From Cymbidium sinense (taxonomy: Eukaryota > Streptophyta > Magnoliopsida > Asparagales > Orchidaceae): a stretch of DNA of 64,000 nt. Where the stretch lies: the NCBI GenBank assembly GCA_021442155.1, contig CM038221.1, positions 144,746,264-144,810,263 on the forward strand, given 5' to 3'. Shown here piece by piece: positions 47,896 to 59,200 of the stretch (position 1 is its first letter; each line of letters starts with the position of its first letter). The notes under the pieces were generated by a model, which saw only the letters and a list, made by a program, of their open reading frames with translations, did no database searches and was not told the origin of the DNA. The position numbers and the translations under genes were made by a program.

Positions 47896-49239
47896 TTCCA
47901 TTTCAGTGTACCCAAACCTATTGAATGGAAGTTTCATTTTCAAACAAGACTAAATTTTTCAAAAACACATATGAACATCTTCATTCAGTATACCCAAATT
48001 TATTGAATGAAGATTTCATTCCCAAACAAAAATTACATCATTTGAAAATGCCACTTAAACATATCTTATATATGATTAAGTTAGAATTCCCTTTTTCAAA
48101 TAAAAAAGCAATAATCACACACAAAATAAAATTTTCACATTTTGCAAAATAAGATTGACTTCCATTCTTACATACCCAAATTTGTTAAATGGAAGTCTTC
48201 TTTTCAAAATCAAACTTAACAATCATATTTTCAAAATTCAAAACACATTTGGGACTTCATTTTAGCATACTCAAATTTGCTAGAAGTCTCCAAATAAAAC
48301 AAAAAATTTGAACATTTGGAACTTCATTTAGCATACTCAAATTTGCTAAGTGAAGTCTCCAAATTCAAAACCAAAAATTTTCAAACACATTTAAAACTTC
48401 ATTTAGCATACTCAAATTTGCTAAGTGAAGTCTCCAAATTTAAAACCAAAAAATTTCAAACTCTTTTGGAACTTCACTCTTTAGCATACCAAATTTGCCA
48501 TGGAGAAGTTTCCATTTTTAAAACAAAACCAAAACATAAAATTTTTAAACATATCTTTTGGAATTTCATTCAGGATACTAAAATTTGCTAAGTGAAATCT
48601 CCATTTCACAAAATTAAATGGAACTTCATCTTTAGCATACCATATTTTCTAAAGTAAAGTCTCCACTTTCAATCAAAAAACAAAAACCAAATGGAAACAC
48701 ATTGGGATTTCCTTAGCATACCAAAATTTGCTAGGGATCCTACTTTACAAAAATCAAAATATCCAAAACAAATGAAACACTTTAAGATCTTCTTAGCATA
48801 CACAAATTTGCTAAGAATCCTATTTTCAAAAATCTTTCAAAAAATACACTTCGATTCTTCACTTAGCATACCTAAATTTTCTTATTGGGAATTCCAATTT
48901 TTAAAATCAACAACAATTCACAAAAAGAAACAATTATTTTCAAACACTTCACTTAGCATACCCAATTTTGCTAAGTGAGTAAAATTCCAAAATATCATCA
49001 AAACAAAACCAATTAATTATACTTTACCATAAATTTGTTAAAGGAAAGGGTCCTCAAATCAAAATCTAATTTCAAACATAAACCTATGGAAGCATCTTTC
49101 TAAAATATTTGAATCCACTTTTCAACATACCTAAATTTGTTGAAGTTGATTCATATTCAAAATTCATCTTTCCAATCAAATTTCTAAATCTTTTCTAAAT
49201 CCATTTGAACCCACTTAACCAAGATATTGATGTGGGTTC
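47896..49239 (+). repeat. Leader hairpin array, element D
   Basis: About 15 hairpins, mostly 65-90 bp apart, directly upstream of the gag start. Examples, as left arm, loop and right arm: CTTCATTCAGTA, TACCCAAATT, TATTGAATGAAG (47979-48012); ACTTCATTTAGCA, TACTCAAATT, TGCTAAGTGAAGT (48321-48356, again 48396-48431); ATTTCA with TGAAAT (48563-48598); TCACTTAGCA, TACCCAATTT, TGCTAAGTGA (48949-48978); TTCAACA, TACCTAAATT, TGTTGAA (49121-49144); and a last one with arms GAACCCAC and GTGGGTTC (49207-49239). The loop stays similar while arms differ in matched pairs. Short frames through the array are not genes. Confidence 0.9.
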
Positions 49240-49351
49240 AAATTTTAATTCAAATTCATAACAAAAGAAATCATCCAAGTTATTTCCATATTGCAGATTT
49301 TTAGCATTCACAATTTGCTGATTCGTCCTTCAATTTTGCGGTTGAATAGAA

Positions 49352-52215
49352 ATGGCAAAACTCAAGTTTGTGTTCACTTTCCCATACGGCATGGACTTGG
49401 CCTTGGATCAGGCTAATCTCCCATGATCATACCCTTATCCATTTTGGTAGAGGATTTGAGGAGTGAAGATCACTGAACTCCTCCTCTGTCATTAGACGTG
49501 TGGCAGAAGCCATCATCTAGATCGATTTACCAAATTTTGATATCCCTCATTAAAGGAAAAGTGGTCCACCAATTTTAGCGGATAGTGACACACGCTCCCG
49601 TCTTGCCAGAAGCACCTCTTTCTAAGGTAAGGCTCTCGATTGCCTCCTAGCCTTTGAGGTTGGGTATTGTTGTTACTCTCACTCATCGATTAGAGGAGAA
49701 ATAAAAATTGCATGATCAAGTGATATCATACTAGGATTGCTAGGGAGATGGAGGCTACTATGCGGTTAGTCATAGATGATGTACCTACCTTGATCACCCC
49801 ACTAGTTATAGTGAACCAGTTTCATCCTCTCTCTCTCTAGGTCAGACAGAGATGATGCTAGGAGGATTCACGCATCACCTCCACTAGTGGTTTAGCCCTC
49901 GATTAAAGATGTATGTTGACCTCTGTCTTTTAGCTATGTTGGCGATACGGACATTATGGTGAAGCTCAATTTGATTTGAGATCCATCATCCCCAGAAACA
50001 TCTTCGATAGGAGGGCCAAAGATATACATTTGTTCATATCACTAGTAAGGCGAGGTTGGTCGCTAGTGATCACTAGATTTTCTACGACATCTTGCGTCAT
50101 TAGATAGCATCCTACTTATAGGGATGATCCATCATAGGTAGAGTGTGGGTCCCTATCTTAAGAGAGTCAGTGGTGTCTCCATCATACCGCTCTACCCTCC
50201 GTCCACCATCACCTGTTCATGTCACAGCATCTCCAGTTCCACCGAAGGCCATGAAGGCTATATCTAAGGAGAAGTGTGCCTTATTGGTGATCCAGCTATG
50301 GCCAAGGGATCCTACTCCATCTACACTACCTACTGTGGCAAGGTTGAGCTCCCCTGCTCAACCTTCTACCCTAGTGGTAGTATGGAGGGAGTGGCGACTC
50401 CAAAGCATAATGGTCATCCCTTCACCCAGGTTGTGAGACATGGAGATGGTAGCATATTATAGAGGGCGGATATAATATGATAGTAGTACCTCCAAGGAGT
50501 GTCTCCCCTTTTTAAGTTAGTGATAGTTAGGAGTGTGTATCTTCTAGTGAGTGCAATCCTCATAGGATTGACTCTCCAGCAGCAACCGAGGTATGGTGCC
50601 TCTCAATACATGATAGTGATCACACCGATTAGTAAAAATCATTTGTGGCCATTCAGATTGATCATTCTCTTAAGGAGATAGTTGCACATTATCTTGTAGA
50701 GAAGAAGGAAATCTTGGGGTATGATTAATGATGAGTAGAAGATGATTTGATCCCAGATTTATTGGGAAGACTTCCGTATGGTGGATATTAGGATCCTCGA
50801 GTACAGTGGAAGGTGATGAGGTTGACCAAAAGACACGATCAATGACACCTAATATTAGTTAAAGCATAAAGAAGAGCAGATAGATAAGATAGTGAGGTAG
50901 CTTGAGGAATTGTTAGCAGTAGTTTGACTTGAAATAAGTCCATGTTCATCCTATACAAGTTTAGTTATGTCTTGGACCCTATTGAGCAAGGCACTAGCAT
51001 GTATGAAGGTAGTGAAAGTACCTCCATATAGAAGAAGGCATTATATCCATGGTTGAGCACAGTGAAGGAAGCGTTGGCTCAAGCAGGGAGGATCATCGGT
51101 TCAGGTAGACCCCGAAGAATGCAATCCCTGGGTTTTGTTATCTTCCTTCAAGAGCGAAATTGATATGACATATTACACCGGGCTAGTTATTGCAACCGGT
51201 GGCGTGATGCTTTTCTTATTACATCTCTTCGTTAGTAGCCTAGTAGGGATTACTTTTGATTGGTATGCTGAACTTTTCAACAGTTTAGTAAAGACATTTT
51301 CTGAGTTGGAGTAACTCTTTATCAAGAGGTTTGCTAGAGCTCAAAAAGGGTTACTATTGGCGATCTCGTTATAGCACAATAACACCCAGGTGAGTCCCTT
51401 ATTGACTATATTCTCAGGCATAACACAGTGAAATGCGAGCATGATTGTTAAGCGGATGTTGAGATTCTTCTAAAGAATATCCATGGCAGTCCTTACTTAA
51501 GGGCTTCACTATCAAAATATTTGAGAAGCTAATCAACAAGGCGGCTAGTCTACATAGAGAGGCAAAATAGTTGCCTTTTCAAGACCAATTGCCCAAAGCA
51601 AAGCCACAGAAGGTCTATGAGAAGAAGTCAGGAATAGTGATAGTGGTAAATAAGGGGAAGCAACCAGCTAGAGATCAGTTTGAGAGACCACGACCTCGTG
51701 TCCGCCACTATTACCACCAGAAGCCCTAGGCCTCCACTGCTTCCTCACCATATACCTAATGCACATACCCGTTCAGTAGTATGGTCCACCTACTCTTTTA
51801 GATATGCTTAACAATCTTATTCATTTAAGAGGGAGGTAATCAAAATATCTTTAAGAATCTCTTAAGAAGCGATTTTGATTATAGAAGGAGATGGGAGGTA
51901 GGCAAAGTCATGATCCCCACACCTATGTTAGCCATGTTTTGGAGGATTGCTTCACATTTAAGGATTGGCTTGAACATAGCTTCAAGACTGGTTATGTGGT
52001 TATCCCAAAGGAATACCTTATGGAATAACCATCGAGTTCCATTAGGGTAATCCTTGGGAATACTTGTGATCCTTCCAAAACTAAAGAAGGTTGGGATATT
52101 TCTTTACCCAAAACCTCTAAAAAGATCATCCATAAGATCAAGAAACTTTCCTTGTAAGTGCCTGAGTCAGCTCAAACCTTCAATATCAAGGAAAGTTTGC
52201 AAGTTATTAGTGCCA
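49352..52215 (+). pseudogene. gag: gag, element D, broken
   Basis: The start is the ATG at 49352, opening MAKLKFVFTFPYGMDLAL; B opens in the same pattern at 31213. A decayed Ser/Pro-rich N-terminal module follows (49500-50900), sharing with B a TTGGTGATC...CTCCATCTAC region near 50283-50330. The capsid core lies at about 51100-51600 (FDWYAELFNSLVKTFSELE, IKRFARAQ). Then comes a damaged knuckle, with GHVLEDCFTFKDWLEHSFK, at 51920-51990, and the end WDISLPKTSKKIIHKIKKLS near 52095-52155. FDWYA here shows that the stop in A at 3013 came from TGG. Frames are short throughout. Confidence 0.7.
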
Positions 52216-52319
52216 ACTCAGAGAAAGGGGAGCGCATGTGTCATGATGGATAACCGAGTCAGCATCTAGCCTATAGCGCACCACATTTGACCTCACTTAC
52301 TTACTAGTTCTTCTTCTTC

Positions 52320-52990
52320 TACTAGTAAAACTCTTGCTATAGGTGAGGAGGCACATTACAAAAAAGAAACTCAGGGGATCACCTTCACAGATGAAGACCT
52401 TCTTATCAGAGACTTGGAGCACAACTGTCCCCTCTACATCACAGTTGGCATGCATAGATTCAGACTTATTTAAGTTCTCATGATCCGTGCATAGGTGAAC
52501 ATTATGAGTCTAAGACCCTTGCTTTATTGACATCTTCACACTCGAGGAGATCATGATATTGAGAGGATTCAATGAACAATTTAGGTTCCATAGTGTTACC
52601 TTTGAGATAGGTGGTAAAGCAAGTTTTACATCATCGATTGGAATACTTCATTCACTACTTTGCTCGAGGCCTTGGATCAACAAGATGATTCCATCCTCCC
52701 TTCATTGCATCAAGTTCGAAAAGATGGGTTGAATTCCATGTCAATGGAGATGAAATTTTTTTTGTTAGAGAGGTTGAGATTTATCGGATGCAACCAACTA
52801 TCTTCCTCAAAACACCATTTCTCTTGAAGGACAAAACTCAAATTTAAAAGAAAAAAATGAAGAAAAAATGAAGAAAAAAATGAAAAAAAGGCAAAAGAAA
52901 AGAAAAGAAAATGAAAATCCAAGTGAACAAGAAAGAATTGAAAAATGATCCATATCACATTCCATTGTTCATTTATCATATGGACATGTG
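52320..52990 (+). pseudogene. pro: Protease and Lys-rich linker, element D
   Basis: After a deletion that removed the gag-protease linker and most of the lead-in (joint near 52338), the protease resumes as GEEAHYKKETQGITFTDED. It runs through the active-site area near 52465-52500, where the frame is lost, to the segment after 52640 that matches A 5136-5290. The Lys-rich tract follows at about 52845-52915, an A/G run of roughly 70 bases. Confidence 0.65.
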
Positions 52991-53460
52991 GGTAGATGAC
53001 TCAACCTCCGTAGAGGCAGAAATAAAGCGTTCAGGTGGATGACCCCTAGTTGCCAAAGAGGTCATCTTAGCCACCCCTCGTTCCCATACTTAGAATCCGT
53101 AGGATGAGTCTAATGTGATTAGTATACCAACCAACCCTTCTTGGTTCCATTGGAGGTGATTTTGATCTATCTAGATGAATGCCTCCAGACAGCAAAGTAT
53201 TCAAATTAGGTTTATGTGAAACTATTAGCGGTTCCTTAGCCCTAACCTCACTTTCATCTTAAAAAGTTGAAGGTTTAGTAGTTTAAGGAAGCCCCTAAGT
53301 CTTCTAATGACATGAAGCCAAAGAGATTCTTTTTGGGATCATCATCCTCAAGTCTTAATTGATGTAGAACTTAAGGAGGATACATTTAAAAAATTAATGG
53401 AATTACCATTTGACTTTTACTGTATTGATAATTATCTAAAGGTTTAGTTCCTCCTACATG
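52991..53460 (+). pseudogene. Linker before RT, element D, cut by LTR insertion
   Basis: Matches A 5500-6003 at DNA level (for example GATCATCATCCTCAAGTC near 53336, and CTACATGG at the end). It stops at 53460 where LTR sequence begins; the following about 0.85 kb of A (6004-6850) has no counterpart in D. Confidence 0.6.
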
Positions 53461-53474
53461 GACAAAATCATGAT

Positions 53475-53745
53475 CAAATCAATTGAAATCCTTGAAATTT
53501 TCTCATGATCCACTTATATTCTCATTTATATTCACATATATAATTGAAATATAAATTTAAATCAATTAAGTAAAATTCAAAACTTCAAGCTTCAAACACA
53601 AAAAATTTCCTAAATCCTTTAAATTCCTTTTAATGTACTTAGCCTAAATCATGATCAAATCACTTCAAATCCTTGAAATTTTCTCATGATCCATTTATAT
53701 TCTCATTTATATTCATATATAAATGAAATATAAACAATCAAAACC
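53475..53745 (+). repeat. AT-rich LTR repeats of about 175 bp, inserted LTR
   Basis: Two units (near 53505 and 53685) with TCATTTATATTCACATATAT, GAAATATAA and AAATCATGATCAAATCA words; the left end of the LTR truncation falls just before the first. Confidence 0.7.
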
Positions 53746-54059
53746 AATTCCAAAACAAACTCAAATCACTCAAAATCCTTAAGACTTTCAAGTCAAAATC
53801 TTGAACTTAGCCTAATCAACTTCAAATCAAGCCAAACTCTTGATTTTCCTTCATGATTCAATCAACCCTACAATCATGAATCCATATATAAATACAAACT
53901 TCAATCACCAAATCAAAATTCAATTCAAAAATCAAACCCTGAATCCATTCATATTCTTCCTTTGAATATGAAATTGTCAAATGAATCAAAACCCATTTGA
54001 CTTCAAACTACTTGCAAATGGATTTATATTTCAATCAAAAGTCCATATACAAGTTCAAT

Positions 54060-54920
54060 CAAACTCAAATCAAGCTTTGAGCCATTTGACCCACTTAGGC
54101 TCACTTGACCCAAAGTGGCCTAAAGTACCCTTATGAGCCAAATTCTAATCCTAACCAAATTGGATTGAATCAAACTCACCTATGTCTCCCATCATGATAA
54201 AAAATCATCATGAGATGATCAACCAACCAATTTGGGTCAAACAAAGTCAAACCTAAGGGTTGGCCAAGTCAACACTTAGCCAAAATGAAATCCAACATGG
54301 CCAAAATCCATCGTAGGCCAAATTGATTGAAACCAATGATCTAAGTTCATTCATGAACTATGTTTAAGCTTGACCAAGTCAACATTTAAGCCTAACCTAG
54401 CCCAATTGATCACTTGACCCAAGTTGACCCAACTTGACCTAAAAAGTCAAAATGTGTCAAAACTTGATCTAAGCCAAATTGATTGAAACCAATGGGTCAA
54501 GTTCATTTCAAATCACTTGTTGAACTTGACCAAAGCCTCAATTGGCCAACTAGACCTAACTAGCCAATTGACCTTGAACCCAACTTGACTAAAGGGGTCA
54601 TGTTGAGCCAAATTCAAACTTAACCAAAATTGATTGGAAACAAAGATATCAATCCACTTCATATGACTAACCAAACCTAAACCTAGCCTTGACTTAGCTC
54701 AAATAGGTCAAATGGGTCAAATTGGTCAACTTGACCCATTTGACCTAAATGAAGTCATATGAGCCAAATTTAAAACTAAACCAAATTGAATCAAACCAAA
54801 GCCACCAAAACATTTCAAATGGTCATATGAACTTGACCCAACCCTTGGTTTGACCAATTTGACCAATTGGTCAACTTGACCCAAGTTGACCCATTTTTAA
54901 CCTAAATGGGTCAACATGAG
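54060..54920 (+). promoter_or_regulatory. TTGACC-rich (W-box-like) LTR segment, inserted LTR
   Basis: Well over a dozen TTGACC or TTGACT words plus many GGTCAA complements in under 0.9 kb, with the perfect palindrome TTGACCAATTGGTCAA at 54859-54874. This is the densest of the four copies. Confidence 0.5.
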
Positions 54921-55889
54921 CCAAACCTTATAAAATGAACTCCAAATCCAATGAAACTTGGCCAAACCTATTTTCTCCACAAACCCAACATATTCAAATT
55001 CAAAATTAGCAAAATGACCATTCTATCCCTAGGCCATAGAACAAATTTTGGTTTAATCCATAGATAATTTGGTCAAGCCCTCTTCATATCAGCTTGATAC
55101 CTTCCTAATAGGTCAAGTAACCCAATGGAGAGTGGTACACTCAACCTAATGGGTTTGGGTCAACCCAAATGGACCCAAGGCTAAAACTGACCCCCAAACT
55201 CAAATTGGCCAATTTGAAAACCTCCCTCCACTTGATTTGAAGCACATGGGAGGTTACCAATCCACTCTAGAGCTCAAACCAACCATGTGCCAACTTCAAA
55301 TAGCCCAAATAAGCCCTTCTCTATGTTCAATTAGATCAAAATGGCAACCCAAGCTTAGTCATTATGGGGAGATATACCTAATTCATTTGAATTCACACCC
55401 TCATTATCAATTGAGTGAGAGTGTTGAGCCATCGAGAGCATTCCTAAGCTTCCTAGGAGGGATTGAAATCAATCTTTCGTTTTCATCCTTTGAAAATGGG
55501 GACCTACTCATTTCCTAACTTCTTCCACGCTACATTCTACTTCAATTGCCTTTGCACACTCCCTCAGGGGATCAAGTCGAGTGCACCCAAGCATTCACAT
55601 AAGTTCCTAAAGCAAGGAGGAGTTGAATTTAATCAAAACCGCAAGCAAGAGGAGGAGGTGTTGGTCCATAGAGAGATCTACTCAACCCCAAGGCTTGAAA
55701 CTTTCAATAGGGCATTGTCTCCACTAGATGAAGCTACCTCATCGAACTTGAGCACTAGTGAGGTATGAATTTTTTTGACCACTAGGCTTAGGAGATGTTG
55801 GTCCTTTATGAAATAAATTATTATGGCATGAGAATTCTATCGTTGGATAGGCTTATGATTAGCATAAGATGGTGTGGGTAAAGTTTTAT

Positions 55890-56220
55890 TCTAATATGAG
55901 CTCAATCGAGCTCGGATCATCCCTTCGATCATGGACGGTCTCCATTGATCCGTAGGGATGAATTGGGGTAATCCCGACCATGCATCTGAGTGTTTTGGAT
56001 GAACGATCGAGATTAAACACATGTTTTATAAATCATTTATTTCATTTAAAACCACAGGGTGATCCTTGACCATTCGATCCTTGATCGACGGTAAGGATCA
56101 AACCGCATTCCACCGCCACGCCACCTCTATGATGTGATGTTAAAGTAACCCCCTCATAGTGTGATGCATGTAAAGCACGTTGACCGCCACCGCCACGTGT
56201 CGTGCTATGAGCTAAGGGGA
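55890..56220 (+). promoter_or_regulatory. CpG-rich block within inserted LTR
   Basis: Shares GAGCTCAATCGAGCTCGGAT (55894) with element D's LTR and continues with many CG words (ACCGCCACGCCACC, GACCGCCACCGCCACGTG). A TATA-like TTTTATAAATC lies at about 56020. A promoter role is possible but not shown. Confidence 0.4.
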
Positions 56221-59200
56221 TTAGTTAGAAATTTAGTTAATTTTAATTAATCCCCTAAGCTTTAAAAATTCATATCTCCCTCAATAAAAATCAAAAAAAT
56301 AAGAGGTAAATTTCTATGGAAAGATAATTCAATCTAAAATATTCTAAAAATGTTTTTAATAGATTTTGAGTTATATTTTTTTTCTGCTTTTGGGTTTTAA
56401 TAGAAACACTATTTTGCTAATTACCCCTTAATTAATCCTCTGATTAATCCTAAACTTCTTTAGTATGTTTTAAGGGATGACTTCTGTCGTCCTTAATTTT
56501 CTTAGGATTTATTGAAGGCTTAATTGGGGGAATTGCAAATATATTTTCTAATTACTCTCTTAATGTAATTAAGAATAATTAAGGGTGTAATTAGTGTTTT
56601 AATACCTTATTAAGGTTGATTATGGTTAGATCCAGTGAATAGGAGGCTTAAGAAATAATTTTGTGGTATTTCCCCTAAGCTATTTCCTAAACCCCCTTTT
56701 CTTTCCTTAATCCTCACTTAATTGAGGGCTAATTCATTAATTACTCTCCTAATTAATTCCTAAAAATTTTAAAACCTTCAAGAACTTAATTAATCTACTT
56801 TGGGTAGATGCTTAGGTGTTCAAGAGCCTTAGTTCAATTAAAAAAATCAAAACCCAACTTATATGTGTGAGGGGTGTTTTGAAATTACTTAAGTTAAACC
56901 CCTTAGCTTAATTAACCATTAATCATGAGCCAAATTAAATGAGGCCCTTTTCTTCCTAGGTTCATTGCAAGTTTAAATTCCTTGTGAGCTTTTATGTCAT
57001 CTCATTAGCTCATAATTACTTGGTTAACTATGTTAAGGTGGTGTAGGTAAGGGTTAATTAACTTTTTTAATTCATACCTAACCTAACCAAAGATTTAAAA
57101 TGAGTCTAATTGTCTAAAAATTAAAAAAAATGCCAAAAATATGTGGGAATGGGTTAGGAACAGAAAACTCAACCCACATTTTCAAAATTAAAATCAAATT
57201 CAAAATCAAATAAAAATCACATTGAATAAACTTGATTTATTTTAAGCTTTCTTATTTCATAAGATTATCTTTATGATTTAATTAGAGTGAATGTGTTTAC
57301 ATGCTTTCATTGCTTTAATTCTTTCCCCAACATGTTAAATTTGTATGTGGTTTCATGCATCCATATTTTTCAAAATTCAAATTTAAAATAAAAATATTTA
57401 CTTTATGTCAAATTTCCATGTGTTGGCTAAAGTAAAAAAATATGAGTGGCTATTTTCACTATTAAATCCAAATTATTTTCAAAATATATGAATCAATTAT
57501 CAAAACTGAAAGTGTGCTACTTATATTTTAATTATAAGATTGCATGTGAGTAAGATATAAAGAGGTGCTTAGTATAAGTTTTCCTTCTCTTCTCTTTTAG
57601 TATAGTTTTGAATAAGACTTGGTCAGATATATGATTCATTTGAAAAGAACCTAACACCTTCCTAATTCCATATCCTATTCATTCATATACTATTACTTAA
57701 GATGGGTACCTATGCTTGCACATATAAATTGCATAAACAAAATGAATCAATTAACACAACTTTTGCATTCTTTCTTCTTCCATTCATTTCTTTTGTACAC
57801 ATTATTTGTATTTAAGGAAAGAGGTATATTAGTCTGGACAATCCCAAGGTTACGAGGCTTTAAGTATCCTTAAGTAGGTATTGTACCTTAAACCTCTGGT
57901 CAATAATGGCGTTGTATTCACTTATGCCTTTCTTACTTTCATGTGTGCATGTGAAAATTGGATAAGAAATCCCTTTTCAACTTAATGAAAATCATACATC
58001 TTAAACTTCCAAATTTCCTTAAATGAATTACTTAGCATGCATCATAAAGTGTGTTAAATATTCTCATTTGTGTGTATAGATATGCTTAGGACTCATTCAT
58101 ATGCATGTTATGCATGTTGGGAAAGAAATGAAGTGATGTATATTTTGTGAATTTGGTTCATTTTATTTAATCTTAAAATGTCTTTCTTTTTGAATGAGTT
58201 TGTTTAGAGTTTAACTAAACTTAGGATTAATTAAAAGACATAATCAAAACATTCACTAAACAAAACTAAAATGTGAATCTACCTTAGAAATTACTTAGGT
58301 TAGGGAAGGAAAGAAAAGTTCCCTTATCTTTTCCTCTCTTTATAACTTAGTAATTAATTGTAGGATTCACTTAAACCTAATCAAAACATGAAATAAAATC
58401 AACCCAAAATAATTAAATCACTTAAATGAACCCTCCTCTCTAACTTGAATATGCTTCACACTTAGAAAATTCTAACTTAAAGCCATAACTAAGCATACCA
58501 CACAAACCTTCAAAGCACACATTAGGCTAAGTCACCACTTCTAGCTTGGTTAGGGTGGTGCATGGTTTGATGTTTGTTTTATTTTTGATATATGTTTTGG
58601 ACTAGATGTTAAGATTAGAATGAATGGTAGTGATCTTAGTCTAACCATTCTTTATATAGGGGATTGTGCTTAAGGGGTGTTGTAATAAATAAGAATATAA
58701 ATGCTTTTGCTTGCAGGTGCTTATACCCCTAAGCATAATCCAATAGGCTAGGTGGACTTATTCACCCATGTGTGGGGTGATAAGTCCAATATACATGTAT
58801 GGGATTTGGTGGTTTATTTAGCTAACCTTTATTTTGCAGGTGTTAGCTAGATTTACTTTTTCCTTTTATATAAATTTTCAATTAGAATTTTGAAATAATT
58901 ATTATGAGGATTAGGATGAGCATTGGTCATAAGATTTCATCTTATGCACCATGTGAAGCCTTGGAGCATCCACCTTTTAACTATTCAAAAGATGAAAGAA
59001 GAAAGGAACAAGAAAGAAGAAAAGAAGAATGAAGAAATGAAATTTGAAGACCCTCGTAACAATGAATTCCTTGCTTAATTGTAATTTAATTCATTTATAA
59101 TTTGGGTTGCATAAGGGTAGAGCTCAGCTACCCAATTTATTTTCAGGTTTTTGCGGTGGTACCCGACCACAAACTGCCTCTTATTCTTTTTGAGATTAGC

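Noticed and set aside
50143..50681. Possible host gene exon (proline- and serine-rich frames)
   Set aside because: The DNA matches the gag N-terminal module of element B near 30200-30300, so it is retrotransposon gag.
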